From the NCBI GenBank assembly GCA_001695595.3, contig MBPM02000006.1, positions 1,488,001 to 1,552,000 on the forward strand: DNA of 64,000 nt. Reading direction: 5' to 3'. Shown piece by piece: positions 35,860-48,135 of this stretch. Numbering within the stretch: the stretch's first letter is position 1; every line of letters starts with the position of its first letter. Origin of the DNA: Plasmopara viticola (taxonomy: Eukaryota; Oomycota; Peronosporomycetes; Peronosporales; Peronosporaceae). The translations under genes and the position numbers were made by a program. A model generated the notes under the pieces. That model made no database searches, had not been told where the DNA came from, and saw nothing but the letters and a program-made list of their open reading frames with translations.

Positions 35860-36006
35860 TGTTGACATTACACCGCTGAATGCATGTTGAACAGGTGGAT
35901 GGCTTTACAGTAACTACAAGTACGTCACAATTAGTAATTACATATGGTAGCCATTCATTGGTCAGGATAATATATATTCACTTCAGTTTTTACTTTCTTC
36001 TTAACA
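35860..36006 (+). repeat. 3' LTR of copia-2
   Basis: 147 bp, almost identical to the 5' LTR. It is preceded by the purine-rich 'gcggtgagtgggag', the likely polypurine tract. Confidence 0.95.
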
Positions 36007-37005
36007 CTGTCGGAGCTTCTGATACATCAACCGCTGCAACGGTCGTCGAGTTACTGGTCTTGTGTTAACCTTCTTTGGATTTCTTAAGATGAACACTAAT
36101 TCGAATGCGTTTTCGCGAAGGCCGGCGTTGATTTGATCATGGCGACTCATCCCTGTGTGTCCTACGAAATTAAATAACTGACTTATTACTAATAAGCAGT
36201 CGAAAATGTGCACATTATTAGCATACCCCTCCTCCACCAACACCGAAGCATCATGATGGAATCAACATCGCCTCGATCACGGTCATTTGTCGAAGAGTAA
36301 GAAAGACGAGTGAAAGGGCCGTCTTTTTTCGCCACAGGTTTTATCCGGCAGCCGAGATTGCCCTATGCCGCTGGTGGGTGAACATATGCTTTTCAGTGTC
36401 GGATCTCAACACCCATCGAAAGTTGCAGCAGGTTTATTTAATTTAAACTTACATAAGGTGGAAAGGTCTAGGTGCAGACCGTACTCAGAAATGTATAGCT
36501 CATAGTGTAGAAACTATGTTACCCAGAATTCTAGTACGGTCGAAATATTCGACGCGATAATGTTGTGTTATTTGAGCAATAATTTTCGTTTAGGGTGAGC
36601 TGCCTGACATTTGTCTACAAGAGAGACATGGTCGTGTGGGGTTCTCACAAAAAATTCGTGTTTCCACCTTAGATGGGTCTTCAAGAGTACCAGCGAGCGC
36701 TTTTTTGCCTTCATCCTAAGATTTCTTTTTGGTACCAGTTATCTCGCTAGACGAATTAATTGCTGCTCTATAGCTTTACCTTGTCCACTATATGCACCGA
36801 TCGGTTCATCCTGCCGTCTTTAAACTCATCCGCTGTGCCGTTTCTACCGCAAACTTTCGAAATTGTGTGTGATACGGTCACGTTATATTTTTAATACTCT
36901 TATAGCGGAGACAAGTTTAAAAACAGATTAAATGCGTTCAGCTCGTAACATAGCCAATTCTAGCCAAGCCAAACTGTAAACGGACGATAACGTTTCTCTA
37001 CTACT

Positions 37006-38047
37006 TATAAAATGACTTCACCACGATCACAAAAAACGGCGTGCATTTTGCTACGACATGAACAGCATCGATAAGTGCAAACCAAACGTGTTGGAGAATG
37101 CTACTACAGCGCTTTGGATTATCAATTAAATGCCGATCAATGAAATCATAATATGTTACGACGAAAATCTAAAAGATCGTTGGTTCACGACACGCTACTT
37201 AACGGTCATCGAGTCGAATTAATACGTGTGGCTTGGTGGATCAAGCTCTTTGATTAGATGGCACACGTGCGAAGTGTGCCAGCGAGTAAAGATGCAGCCT
37301 TACCATCGGCAAGCTTGCCGGCATCACTGCGTCGCAAGCAAACCATTTGTATAGGTTTTGTGTGACATTTATCGTCGGACATGTCAAAAAGCGGGCATTT
37401 CTTACTGGCAAATGGCTTACTTCGTGGTAGTCGGCAACAGAACAGCCCGGACTCCACCGATAAGTAATGCACTCTCGAACTTAACAGTGCCGACGGTTTC
37501 TTGTCTGCGTCCTTAAATTTTTTTGTCTGAGCTTTTACTAAGCTACGCACGATTCAACTTGCGGTACAATTCCAATTTATGACATGAACTGACGTATATT
37601 CTGGCCGACATAAATAATAAAGCATCCATCTTTTTATTGTAATTTTCCGGCTGAATCTTCACCTCGAAGTTGTTCTGGCAGCCACCTGGCCGTATAATAT
37701 GTAGCGACGGACAATCTGTCCAGATCGGGAGCCTAATAGGTGAGCCTCGACCTTGACGAGAGCATACTTCATCGCAATTTGCTCTTTGTCATGGACAGGA
37801 TAACTTCACTCGGCAACTCGAGTCCGCCGATACTTGAGCGCAATTACTCGAGCACGCTCGTCGGTTTCAGCTTGTAGCAGTGACCTGCCGATGGCAATTT
37901 TGGATGCGTCACATACAAACTGAATTTTATTCTCAGTTTTGAAGCTGTACCTGTAACAGTGTTTTTTAGAGCATTTTCAAGTGTTGAAATCTTCAGCACT
38001 ATATGACTCAACTCTTGAAAACGATGCTCACGGTGCATGTCATGTCT
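37006..38047 (-). pseudogene. Ty3/gypsy pol remnant in arm L
   Basis: Counterpart of the remnant at 61960-63005 in arm C, in inverted position. It includes the linker after RNase H (KKFKDADKKPSALLSSRV, -), an integrase zinc-finger piece read on the opposite strand, and the integrase end DNPKRCSSILQHVWFAL. It has many stops. Confidence 0.7.
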
Positions 38048-38408
38048 CGTATATCGAAATGCGCCTAACTGGTAGGTTTAACTTCTGCAAGGGCTATCCT
38101 GAATCAAAATGAAGTTGCCATAAAATGAGGCAACATTTGCATGTTAAAAAAATATTAGGGCTAACAATTGTTTATTGACCATTTTGGGGTCCGATTAAAA
38201 AACATCACGTAAAAACATCGTCGCGCTTGTGGCGATCTCCAAGCTTAGTGTCAATTTAATCAACCTCGTTGTCACCTAGTACAACGTTTGCCAAATGCGA
38301 GTGACCTTCGCTTACGATCTTTTAGGTTGAATACAAATCCACGGATGAAAGGAGACCATAACACGATTTCCGAGTATTGTGTCACTTCCGTTATATGCTT
38401 TAGTGCTT

Positions 38409-38703
38409 TGTATTGTATTACGTTATCGCGTTGCCAAGTTATGCACGTGCTAGGCTCAGTCTGGCTAGTCCACGGCATAGAGTGGTGTCCGCATACGTCG
38501 GGTCTCGTTCGACGGGCAGTGCAGCCAGCACCGAGGTCGTGAGGGTCTTCCATTATTTTGTTTGGCTCTGACTTGGTAAGAGCCCATGTGGCGCCCTGGT
38601 GCTGGAGACCGTTGCGTCGAGGGTGAGACTCGTTAGAGACCTGCAGATGCCCGAGAAGCCCCCGCGCTTGGAAGGAGGGCGTCACCCCAACCTTTTCCGT
38701 ACA
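38409..38703 (-). mobile_element. SINE-like non-LTR insertion, copy 1
   Basis: A 295-bp insert is present only in arm L and flanked by a 10-bp direct repeat (tttagtgctt at 38399-38408 and 38704-38713). Arms M and C have the empty site. Read on the minus strand it ends in (TACAA)-type repeats, the mark of reverse-transcribed non-LTR elements. About 24 bp of target seem lost next to the right repeat. It is about 95% like the copy at 54505 by eye. No certain A or B box, so it could be a truncated LINE 3' end. Confidence 0.75.
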
Positions 38704-38719
38704 TTTAGTGCTTACATAT

Positions 38720-39800
38720 TAGGGTTGAAGAAGCGCTTGAGACGGTCAATCTAGAAGCGTATGCCTGACTATGCTTTTAAAAGACCAACGGATTTAAGGC
38801 AATTATAAGTGTTGTGCAGCATTCTCCATCATCTACAGGCATCTTCTTTCTAGTGTAGCTATTAAAAAAAGTAGCTAAGCGTCGTACATACGACAGTCGA
38901 AGCTCCACTTCTGGGTTAGCTACGCCGCTGTTTCAGCTGCTCTTATCTTGCTAAACGCCGAGGCCTCCTGCTTTCATTATCCGCGTCGTTCAATCGGGTC
39001 GAGCTCAGCTGCAGCCAAAAGAGTTGCCTTTTTGAGCAATCGTCGTGTCACATTCTCTTCTCCAGCATCGTGTTGCTGCTGTGCTTCCATCGTTACCCGT
39101 AGCAGCTGTTCTGCGTCGCTGCAATATGTTGCAACCGTTTGTCGACATGGTCTTTGCCTTTCTCGTCTAGCGAATAATGTCGCTACTCTTGAGACTTCGC
39201 CAGCTATTGCACGAGCGTCTTTGCTTCGTCGTGTCGTCTTTTACAATACAATGGTTCCGTTTTCAAAGGCTACCCGGCTGAGGTTGGTCATACTACCATG
39301 CAAACCCTCCTTCCTCTATTTATTCACCGCCGCTCTGCTGTTGCTACACGCTTCATCCTTCACTTTGTTGGTGCTGAAGGCTCGTCCTAGTCTTTGACAC
39401 CAAGTCGATCCTTTTTATCAAGTCCTACGTTATCGTCGCCTTATTTCTGCTCGATTTGCCGTCACTGTCACTGACTAAAGAAAGGTAATAACGGTCTTCA
39501 TGGCATCAGTCTTGCTGTTATCTTTGAGCTTTAATTAATCGAGCATCATTGCATTGTCGGTGCCGACCACGTAAGAAACCAATTCATCAACTGACCTTCG
39601 GCCAGTTTTGCAATCATTCTACTTCCAACGGTCTATGTCGTCATTTTCTCTACCCACCCGATTAAGTTTGGCCCAAACCGACGTTGTACTCAAAGCTTCA
39701 AACCCATTTCACGATAAGCATGCCATGACGTGTTCAGTGGCCTGCTTGCCGAGTTTTGATCAACCAGTCAAAGCAGGACAATTTTTAAGCGTGTAAATAT
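38720..39800. other. CA downstream region of arm L, decayed coding-like DNA
   Basis: Homologous to about 50340-51390 (M) and 60490-61560 (C), reversed. Long frames such as 38948-39397 encode Ser/Leu-rich stretches that recur in all three arms, but shifts differ between the copies. I recognise no family. Part of it is shared with the repeat at 2440. Confidence 0.4.
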
Positions 39801-40004
39801 TAAAGATTGATTAAGATGGTGTGTATACCTAATATTTTGTTCGTCATCGCTAAAACTTTTTTACTCAACACAACCATAAAAAAACCGATACCGGTTAGTG
39901 TCATTTTTATGGCACTCAAAGCATTTTTTTACAATAAGCAAAAACTACGTGCTACATATAAAAACAGTGTCGACAACTACTACAACAATAATATCCGTAG
40001 ACGC

Positions 40005-40927
40005 CTAGTTGTAGCGCGTGACAGTACGGCCATTCAGAGGCTGAACGGGGCGCGCGTTGTAGCCATTATCCGTGATTTCGTACTCGAGGAGGTCTTGGTG
40101 GAGACGATTGTAGTCGGTAGCTGAAATCTTCAACGGCTTCTGCACCACCCACCAGTCTACGGTCTCATCGCAACCAGGGGTTGTGAGACTACCTGGGTAA
40201 TTGTAGACTGCGCTACTCTGGCTGGCTTGAATGATAAGGCTCGAGTACGATTTACTACGTAAGAAAGTGTTAGCGACTTGAAAACAAGTCAAGTACCCAT
40301 TTTGACTCACAGCTGTACCACCAGTGCCTCCGTGTGATTAGTCGAGCTGACGTTTTCGAGTACGTCAAGCAGAGGACCTAACCAGGGATCTGACTGAGCA
40401 CCGACTTCGAGAAAGAGGCCTACGACCGCAAGAGCCTCGCCGTCTTCGGACGCGTGCACGAAGTGGATCGAAGCATCAAAGGCCTTCCCATTTATTGTGT
40501 GCTCTGATGGGGCGTGTAGGTGAAATTGGAGCGCGTTGTAAACGTTGTCGTTGATGGATAAAACACAATCACCTGCTCAGACAAAAATTTGTCAGAATCG
40601 TACACATTGGACTAAGAGATTTATGTACGAGCTACCTCCAACAACGTCAGCTTCGAGGGGTTCATGGGGTGCGGTCAGGTTGAACTCGGAACAACTTCCC
40701 CTAAATTTGAGTGGGAGCTCGTCGCCATGGCCACACATTCCAGTTGTGGTAATGTCGATGGGTGATTGACGGATGCCACCACAAGAGCTCCATTCACTCG
40801 ACCAGTTAGTCGTATCTACCAAGCCAGTTGCATTGGAACGGTAACCCCATGCGATTGAGGTGTCAACTTCAGCGGAAATGGTCCAGGTGATGGTGGCAAG
40901 TGCAGCGACGGACACAAAGATGTTCAT
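40005..40927 (-). CDS. Secreted alpha-carbonic anhydrase, arm L copy
   Basis: Three exons (40927-40636, 40572-40311, 40254-40005), GT-AG introns of 63 and 56 bp, 267 residues. The signal peptide starts MNIFVSVAALATITW. Zinc ligands are His115 and His117 (QFHLHAPSEH) and His134 (ASIHFVH); SLTTPGCDETVDWWVV follows. Where most alpha-CAs have Glu two residues before the third His, this copy has Ser132. The frame is fully open, so the gene is probably functional. Intron 1 is identical to the arm M copy while intron 2 matches the arm C copy, so the gene is a mosaic. Paired with the other arms as part of the inverted repeat. Confidence 0.92.
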
Positions 40928-41999
40928 GTTGTTGAATTGCTAATCGGATCGAAGGAGTGCGAGGCGAGTTGTTTCGTCAATGCAAAAGTAATAATGAAGA
41001 GATTGGCCAGCAACTAAACTCAATGTTGAGGTCGAGTCCCGCGATCGGAAAACGTGTATTACTTTAGATAACCCTGCGCAAGTGGGCAGTAAAGTACTTC
41101 TTAAATCTACTTAACTTGAGGATCCTTAAGGGAGCAGCATTCGGATTTGAAAGAACTAACGCACCCGCCGCGTGCTAGAGTTTCTCACAAGATTGCAGTC
41201 TTTTACAAAAGTAGAAAATGGACATTCTCTCGAGACCCAAAAGCAATAACAGAGAAACAATTTATCAAAAAGCTAAATTTCGGCGCTTGATACTGGATTT
41301 ATTCTGTTGAAGCAAAGCAATAGAGGCATGCTGAATATGCATCACAACATTCGACCAATTGTAATGTCTTGCAAGTACTTATATGTTTGATAATGCAAGC
41401 GAAGAGAAAAGTTGCTTGGCTAGAAGTGTCAATCTTAGCACTTTCCATTACTACTATTGTCAGAAAAACCAACCCTACATTGTGGACATCCTTTTTGCGT
41501 ACAAATCGGTCGCGTGCATATCTGTGCCATTGCGTACAAATCGGTCGCGTGCATATCTGTGTCATTGAGATTTCTTAGATTTGAAGAATTCTTCAACATT
41601 TAGTTTGACGAAACGGCGACAAAGAAGCATAATAGTTTAGTAATCATAGCTTTCACCAATCATCTGTTTGTAGTAGGGAGTGACGGTACTATTTCTACCA
41701 ACACGCGGTTTTTACTTCCGATCCTTTATGGCCGTACTTATAAGCTTCATATATCGAATCCAGACGATTACTTATGTTGTGCGATACCGGTAAATAAGTC
41801 CAATCTGTTAGAACCATACGAAAGGCTGTGTTATAGCCTCACATTTGCCTATTTAATAACAACTAAATTTTAAAGCAAGTTTAATTCATGACAACACGAT
41901 AACTGCGCTACCTTTACAAACATATGTTTGAAGAGGCCCGACAGAATGTAGTGGAACTAAATATCAATGAAAAGTAGTGCTTACGGGAACTACAGTCGC

Positions 42000-42200
42000 T
42001 GGAGCAATGTTATTGGCGATTGACAGATACCACCGCAGGACTTCTATTCGTCGGCCTACTTACCATACAAGCATCATTGGGGCGGTAAATGCTTTAAGGC
42101 TGTAGTTAAAATACCAGTGAAACGAATCAAGGCACACACGGCAACGACAGTAGAGATGGTGGCGATTGAAGGCACGGAACAAGATCTTGAATGTTAGGGG
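42000..42200 (-). pseudogene. CA N-terminal relic, arm L
   Basis: The minus strand keeps a signal-peptide-like start and the block matching 'gaatcctgcggtgg..ccgtcaatcgcc' of CA exon 1, with frames broken. Same relic as at 47935 (M) and 58140 (C). Confidence 0.65.
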
Positions 42201-42359
42201 AAAAATTCGCATTAGTAATCGGTTTTGGGACCGGTTTGGAAAGTCAAATGATAGAACAGCAAAAATGTTAGCTTGACTCAATATTACTTACACTATCTAT
42301 TTGTCACGCACTCATATACTAGCACCTATACCACCGGAAAAATATCCTAAATAATTCTG

Positions 42360-42580
42360 CTTGAAACTCTTAAGAATGTCAGCTCGACTTATCGTTCGAA
42401 AAGGTACTCGTGGTACAGCTGTGAGTCAAATTCGGTATACAAATAAACCAGATTTGTTCAAAGCCACTCACATATGATATGCGCAGTCTTCAACTACCTA
42501 GGTGATCTCACAGCCCCTGGCTGTGATGGAACCGCAGAATGGTGGGTGGTGTAAAAGCCGGTGAAGATTTCAGTTCTCTC
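42360..42580 (+). pseudogene. CA exon 2-intron-exon 3 relic, arm L
   Basis: The plus strand holds the end of exon 2 (gtcagctcgac...gtggtacagct), an intron-like gap starting gtgagtcaaa, and exon 3 (VFNYLGDLTAPGCDGTAEWWVV, then a stop). Keeping the intron shows DNA-level duplication, not retroposition. It points the opposite way to the N-terminal relic beside it, so the relic gene was split by an inversion. Confidence 0.8.
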
Positions 42581-42635
42581 GTCTGGTCTCGTAGTGCTTT
42601 TCTTGAATGGTGGGTGTCATGCGTCCTGTAGTCTA

Positions 42636-43440
42636 GATGTGACGAAAAAATTCGCCGTCGGCAGGCCACTGCTACAAGCTGAAACCGACGAGCGTGCTCA
42701 AGTAATTGCGCTCAAGTATCGGCGGACTCGAGCTGCCGAGTGAATTTATCCTGTCCATGACAAAGAGCAAATTGCGATGAAATATGCTCTCGTCAAGATC
42801 GAGGCTCACCTATTGGGCTCCCGATCTGGACACATTGTCCGTCGCTACATATTTTACGGCCAGGTGGCTGCCAGAACAATTTCGAGGTGAAGTATTAACC
42901 GGAAAATTACAATGAAAAGATGGATGCTTTATTATACATGTCGGCCAGAATATACGTCAGTTTATGTCATAAATTGTAATGGTACCGCTCGTGCGTAGCT
43001 TAGTAAAAGCTCTAGCATAAAGAGGTTAAGGATCCAGACAAGAAACCGTCGGCACTGTTAAGCTCGAGACTGCATTAATTATCGGTGGAATCCGGGCTGT
43101 TCTGTTGCCGACGACCACGAAGTAAGCCAATTCGCTCAGCCAGTCAGAAATTCCCGCTTTTTGACATGGCCGGCAATAAAAATAACACAAAACCTATACA
43201 TATGGACAGCTTGCTACGCAGTGATGCCGGCAAGCTTGCCGATGTTAAGGCTGCCTCTTTACCCGCTGGTACACTTCGCACGTGTGCCATCTAATCGAAG
43301 GGCTTGATCCACCAAGCCACACGTATTCTTTCGACTCGATACCCGTTAAGCAGCGTGTCGTGAACCAACGATCTTTCTACTATCGGCATCTTGATCATGT
43401 TGATAGTGATCGACGAGCGAGATTTTACGATCGACAAAAG
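42636..43440 (+). pseudogene. Ty3/gypsy pol remnant in P1
   Basis: The plus strand has RNase H traces (FAVGRPLLQAETDERAQVIAL, split from its start by the junction; MKYALVKIEAHLLGS) and the linker piece around 43085. An integrase N-terminal piece lies on the minus strand near 43200-43420. No complete domain. Confidence 0.7.
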
Positions 43441-44506
43441 TTTGACTATCCTGGAAACTCACTAGTTAGAGCTATTTGTGGTAAATGGTCGTCGTGCACA
43501 TATCGTTAAATTAAACTCTCTTAGATTGGCATTTGAGCTGAGAAGTTTTGTAGTTTCAATGTAACGAGGCTTCTTTCGTTTTTTTGTTACTTCGCCTTGT
43601 GGCTAACGTTGATTGTTTGAAGCTGATTGATTGAGGTTTCATAATGTTGAATCATAGGCGCTTTTGGATGGCACTGACAGATTGAAGTGATCGACTTTTC
43701 CAGATCCATCAATATCCTTGTCTTCTAATGACTCCATTGAAAGGCGCGTCATAAGCGCCATCATACTTTTATGTATCGCTCACCAAGTCTTCGTTAAGAG
43801 TGAGTACTGTCATTTGCTTCCTGCTCTTCGGCGGCTTCGGACTTGTCAAGAAGCAACTCATGCTGCACAATCTTTGCTGCTAGTGGGTCTCTTGTTACTC
43901 GTGATCGATCCTTTGTTTCGTATACTTTTCTTTGTGGATTTCACCATGCATGCTGCTTTTGCTCTTTGTCGGAGCTTGGATATCATGCGTGAGATGCCCA
44001 TGTGGCAGCAGTGCTAACAATGGCACTTTACGAGGTGGTAAATTGAAGCCATAGGGCGGCATTCTTTCTCAACACAGGAGAGACTATGCTAATCCTATCC
44101 GTTCGAAAAGTGTACGTGAATACCTCAAAGTATTCGGATGTATGCATAGAACTACTGCCTTATAGGCAGACCCTTCACACCGACTAAATCGTCGGCTATG
44201 ACTTAATACTCGTAAGCGTACTACAATGTCTGCCATGCCACATGTAATGTCATCTGATTAAAAAGATAGAAACGAAAAAGAAGCGTGATACTCAAGAACT
44301 TTAGGGAATCGAAAGCACCCTTAAGCCAAATCATTGCCAAAGGAGGAAAGGTGACAAAAAGAAACGACGCCAACTTCAGATTTTTAACCAAAGGCATGTA
44401 AAATAACTTCTATTGTTTTGAGACCAATAAGTGGATTTAAGCTAATCCGAACCTTCAAATAGTAGGAAGTTAAGAAACCAAATCAGCTTTCTAATTGAGT
44501 ATCCTT

Positions 44507-45015
44507 TTAGAGTTCATTGCACTTGATTGTAACGATGACTTGCGTCGATTTCGAGCCACACAGCAATTCTTCCGCTGTGCTAGAGACCTTGGCAGCTGAA
44601 CCCAACCAAGGAGTTTGTCGTCCATAACTATATTCTTTTCCTCCTGATCCTCGATATAAATGATCTCTTTCTGTACTTTTTAGTGGTAGCGTCTTTTGAT
44701 TTGAGGACAATCTTTACACGTTTTGGGCCCGATCGGAATGATATGACAACCTTGCCTTGATCTGAGATTTTTACGAGGACGGAGAGCTGGATGGGTCATT
44801 ACGATATTTGTCAGCCGAAGGTGGCTTGCAGAGCCTTTTTTTAACTCCCTGGCGAACAAATTTCATTAACGGCACAGTTTTAGCCTTCGTGGTACACACA
44901 ATCTTCGTCGGAGATGTATGTTTGAGCACGAAGATCGGATTTAAAGTAGAGACACCTTTTGCCTTGTTAAATCATTTGACCGCTTAAAAGACTTCTTTGC
45001 CGCCAGTTTGCTCAT
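44507..45015 (-). pseudogene. Decayed basic protein frame, copy in P1
   Basis: Starts MSKLAAKKSFKRSNDLTRQ (ATG at 45015) and continues after a frame slip as a Lys-rich protein (IFVLKHTSPTKIVCTTKAK, FVRQGVKKRLCKPPSADKY), then, after stops, SSNQKTLPLKSTERDHLYRG. The same order occurs in P2 at 53826-54333 with different slips. Family not recognised; possibly a lost transposon gag or a host gene fragment. Confidence 0.45.
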
Positions 45016-45788
45016 TGTGCCAAACGACTTTTGTTTACGAATTAAAGTAAAGGATGACAACCTTATCTTTCCAATTGCATGTCATCCAAGCCTTATTAGG
45101 TGGAGACGTAATGATATATAATATAAAGCCGAATTTTGCTGGCAAAACGCATTTTTTTTACCAAAAGAAATATAGTCTCTGCCTGGTGCAGAATACAATA
45201 TCATCTTTGTATATATACAGATAAGTTTTCCGAGCTGCAATCTGTAAGCACATCATAGTAAATCCGGTCACTCACCGAAAGATCGTACCCGTTACAATCT
45301 CCTGCTAGCAAATCTTCTTGTGTGATGGGGATTCTCATGCTCGTCATTTGTCCGTGCATTTGCAATTCCTTCGCGTTTTCTCATGTACATAAGTGTGCCA
45401 GTCACGGCATCATAGCCTGTTTGACAGCACAGTGTATAAAGTAAGCTGCCAAATGGTAAGAAATATACATCATACTCATCGTATAGTGTGTATCGATGGC
45501 AAAATAGTATCATCAGTCCCATATACCAATGGTACCATGCCTTTCAAGTTAACATAAACGGTACGTCCTCCTTGTTCCTAATACTTTAACTCGCTCGATA
45601 ATGCTATTGTTATATATAACACAGAGACTAACTCACATTAAGCATCGCAGTGACGTCGAGATGACCCCCTTCACTATCCACAATTTGAGCGACCCACCAC
45701 CCGTACCCGGGAGGCCGGGGAACCCAATCCGCCATCGATCCTCAGTATAACGTCTGTTCGCCCAATTTCTTGACGGTGGATGTCCACG

Positions 45789-46151
45789 TCACATTTGTCG
45801 CGGCCGGCACGTCCTTTTCGTCCATTTTCTTTTTAATATATTTTCAGATTGAGTCCCCCTATCGAGCGCTGCATCCAATTGACAATCGCTCATTGCAAAT
45901 TCTCGAAGCGGCTCTGACATGTTGTCACATGCAAACACGTTTGCCAGCACGCGTGCCGTCTCATGTTGGACCGCTTTGTTCTTTGATTGCAATAAAGTTT
46001 TGAGTATCGAGACACCACCTCGACAAGTGAATTCTTCTTGACACTCTTTTCGTTCCACCACAAAATCTAAAAATACCATTGCAAGATCTTTCTTTACTTT
46101 ATATCTAAATGGTGACGCTAAAGTCGTTGCGCTTACTGTCTGGTATAGCAA
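45789..46151 (-). pseudogene. Armadillo-like protein gene fragment, P1
   Basis: About 120 open codons include GGVSILKTLLQSKNKAVQHE followed by TARVLANVFACD, which reads like one or two armadillo/HEAT-type helical repeats. The fragment lacks a start and ends where about 500 bp are missing relative to P2. Domain assignment is by pattern only. Confidence 0.5.
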
Positions 46152-46499
46152 CTCGTGTCGAAAGAAGGCTTCTCTGTTAATAATCTTTGTTTGCCATTAA
46201 GTCCATGTTACTCAAGCTCAAGCGCGAAGACTTGCCACGCGACGTGCATGCTCCGTGGTAAAGCTGTCTATTTGGTCTCTTCATGGTCTTGCTTGGCCTG
46301 TTGGGGATATGCCACAGTCTCGATGCTTGCTTACATGTACTCCGAGTCGACATCGTGGCGTGATAGTTTGATCACTTTATTCTCGTGGCTCTGGTGCGTG
46401 CGTCTCGGTTTGTTCCTATATTGTTGTACTGTTCCGAGGCAACCTCAACATGAACATGCATGTGCTTTAAGCCTCGCATCAACTTCCGCTTAATCATTT

Positions 46500-47497
46500 T
46501 ACTCGACGTCATCAAAAACTAGATATAAATAGTGGATTGTAAATAACCTTGGCAATTGTCACCATCACGGCTTAATTGTAAAAAAAATCTTAGCTTCGAT
46601 GTTTCTCCGCGGTATCACAACTTAAAACTTAACAAAGTATTTTCTGCTCACTTAATGGGGCACGACAGCTCATATTCGAGATATATCGGCTTAAATACAT
46701 TAGAAAGCAGACACCAACAAAATAATTTTGGGTGCAGGAATGGAATTACTCCCACAATATCCAAACGAGTGCCCGTTGATCCGAAATCTGTACCGCGATA
46801 GCTCTTGATTAATCTTAACGAAGCCAATTCACCACCCTTTTAGAGCTTTGTGGAGAGAGATAGCAGAGCTACTTTACAATAACTCACAATGTATCACAGC
46901 ATGCTGCACAATGAAAAAAAAACCATGGCGATCAATGAGTGCCGGACGAAGTCGCTTCCTTTTCAGTCCTACCTTTACCTAATGGGAAGTAGTAACATCT
47001 GAGCGAGCGCGTTTTATACGTGCGTGACATTGCTTTAGAGATCGACCGTGACGGTCAAGACACGGCTCTTTGAGGAAGATACAGGACCATTGAGATCTTG
47101 AGGAGTGAGCATTCGTCGACCAGCGGCATTCTCAGTGCATAAAGCCGCTTCAACAGTGAATCGCTATATATGAGGGACACTATATCCTATTCTTAAAGCA
47201 AGGGCTCGAGTACTTAAATATGTTGGTCAAGAGAGACTCGGCACCGTCTCTATCGACAATGGATGTGTGAATGTTAATATTTGGTAAAGCGAATTAAGCT
47301 AAGTAATAAAGGGAGAGATATGCACGTTGATCTTAGTTACGGCACGGTTGTTCACCGTGCCCGACAAACCGGGATCACGAACTTACAGATACCTGGTTTT
47401 TCTTTAGCAACGGGAGCGTTCCAAGACATGCTTATTTTTAGGAATATGGATATCATCAACGGCACGATGTAGCTTCGTGAACATAATTAAAATAGCA
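46500..47497. other. P1 end, nothing recognised
   Basis: Homologous to about 56700-57697 in P2. Short frames only; no motif recognised. Confidence 0.45.
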
Positions 47498-47554
47498 ACT
47501 AGACTACAGGACGCATGACACCCACCATTCAAGAAAAGCACTACGAGACCAGAC

Positions 47555-47775
47555 GAGAAAACTAAAATTTTCACCGGCTTTTACACCACCCACCATTCTG
47601 CGGTTCCATCACAGCCAGGGGCTGTGAGATCACCTAGGTAGTTGAAGACTGCGCATATCATATGTGAGTGGCTTTGAACAAATCTGGTTTATTTGTATAC
47701 CGAATTTGACTCACAGCTGTACCACGAGTACCTTTTCGAACGATAAGTCGAGCTGACATTCTTAAGAGTTTCAAG
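47555..47775 (-). pseudogene. CA exon 2-intron-exon 3 relic, arm M
   Basis: Mirror of the relic at 42360-42580, with the same 'ttctgcggttccatcacagccaggggctg' block read in reverse (exon 3, TAPGCDGTAEWW). Broken frame. Confidence 0.8.
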
Positions 47776-47934
47776 CAGAATCATTTAGGATATTTGTCCG
47801 GTGGTATAGGTGCTAGTATATGAGTGCGTGACAAATAGATAGTGTAAGTAATATTGAGTCAAGCTAACATTTTTGCTGTTCTATCATTTGACTTTCCAAA
47901 CCGGTCCCAAAACCGATTACTAATGCGAATTTTT

Positions 47935-48135
47935 CCCCTAACATTCAAGATCTTGTTCCGTGCCTTCAATCGCCACCATCTCTACTGTCGTTGCCGTGTG
48001 TGCCTTGATTCGTTTCACTGGTATTTCAACTACAGCCTTAAAGCATTTGCCGCCCCAATGATGCTTGTATGGTAAGTAGGCCGACGAATAGAAGTCCTGC
48101 GGTGGTATCTGTCAATCGCCAATAACATTGCTCCA
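47935..48135 (+). pseudogene. CA N-terminal relic, arm M
   Basis: Mirror of 42000-42200. 'atcgccaccatctctactgtcgttgccgtgtgtgcc' matches the CA signal-peptide region and 'gaagtcctgcggtgg.atctgtcaatcgcc' matches exon 1. Confidence 0.65.

Larger units (their letters stand above)
31547..36006 (+). mobile_element. Ty1/copia LTR retrotransposon, young copy (copia-2)
   Basis: A 4460-bp element with 146/147-bp LTRs and a perfect 5-bp target duplication, ctgtc (31542-31546 and 36007-36011). The LTRs begin TGTT and end AACA and differ at about four positions, so the insertion is recent. All coding domains are present, in copia order, with one frameshift. It sits inside the left arm of the large inverted repeat, so it inserted after that arm was formed or its partner lacks it. 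Confidence 0.97.
36007..42635 (-). repeat. Large inverted repeat, left arm L
   Basis: The reverse complement matches arm C (about 57698-64000) over its whole length and arm M (47498 to about 52700) for most of it. Paired positions add to 90135 for L/M (41299 to 42281 pairs with 47854 to 48836 without any gap) and to about 100011 for L/C near the outer tip. Homology to the arms ends at 42635 ('cctgtagtctag'), where the sequence switches to a plus-strand copy of P2. The outer end touches the copia-2 target site and probably continues left of 31547. Confidence 0.93.
42636..47497 (+). repeat. Spacer unit P1
   Basis: Direct copy of P2 (51936-57697), separated by about 9.3-10.2 kb. It begins abruptly at the L junction with the gypsy RNase H piece. 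Compared with P2 it lacks the SINE-like insert and about 500 bp of the ARM-like region (P1 about 45816-45845 against P2 55505-56035). Confidence 0.9.

Noticed and set aside
36611..36823. 70-codon frame conserved in arms L and C
   Set aside because: Conservation is explained by recent duplication; no start context or family.
41299..41578. Frames of 61-88 codons identical in arms L and M
   Set aside because: Identity follows from the near-perfect arms. Frames overlap on both strands, and the C copy is altered by indels.
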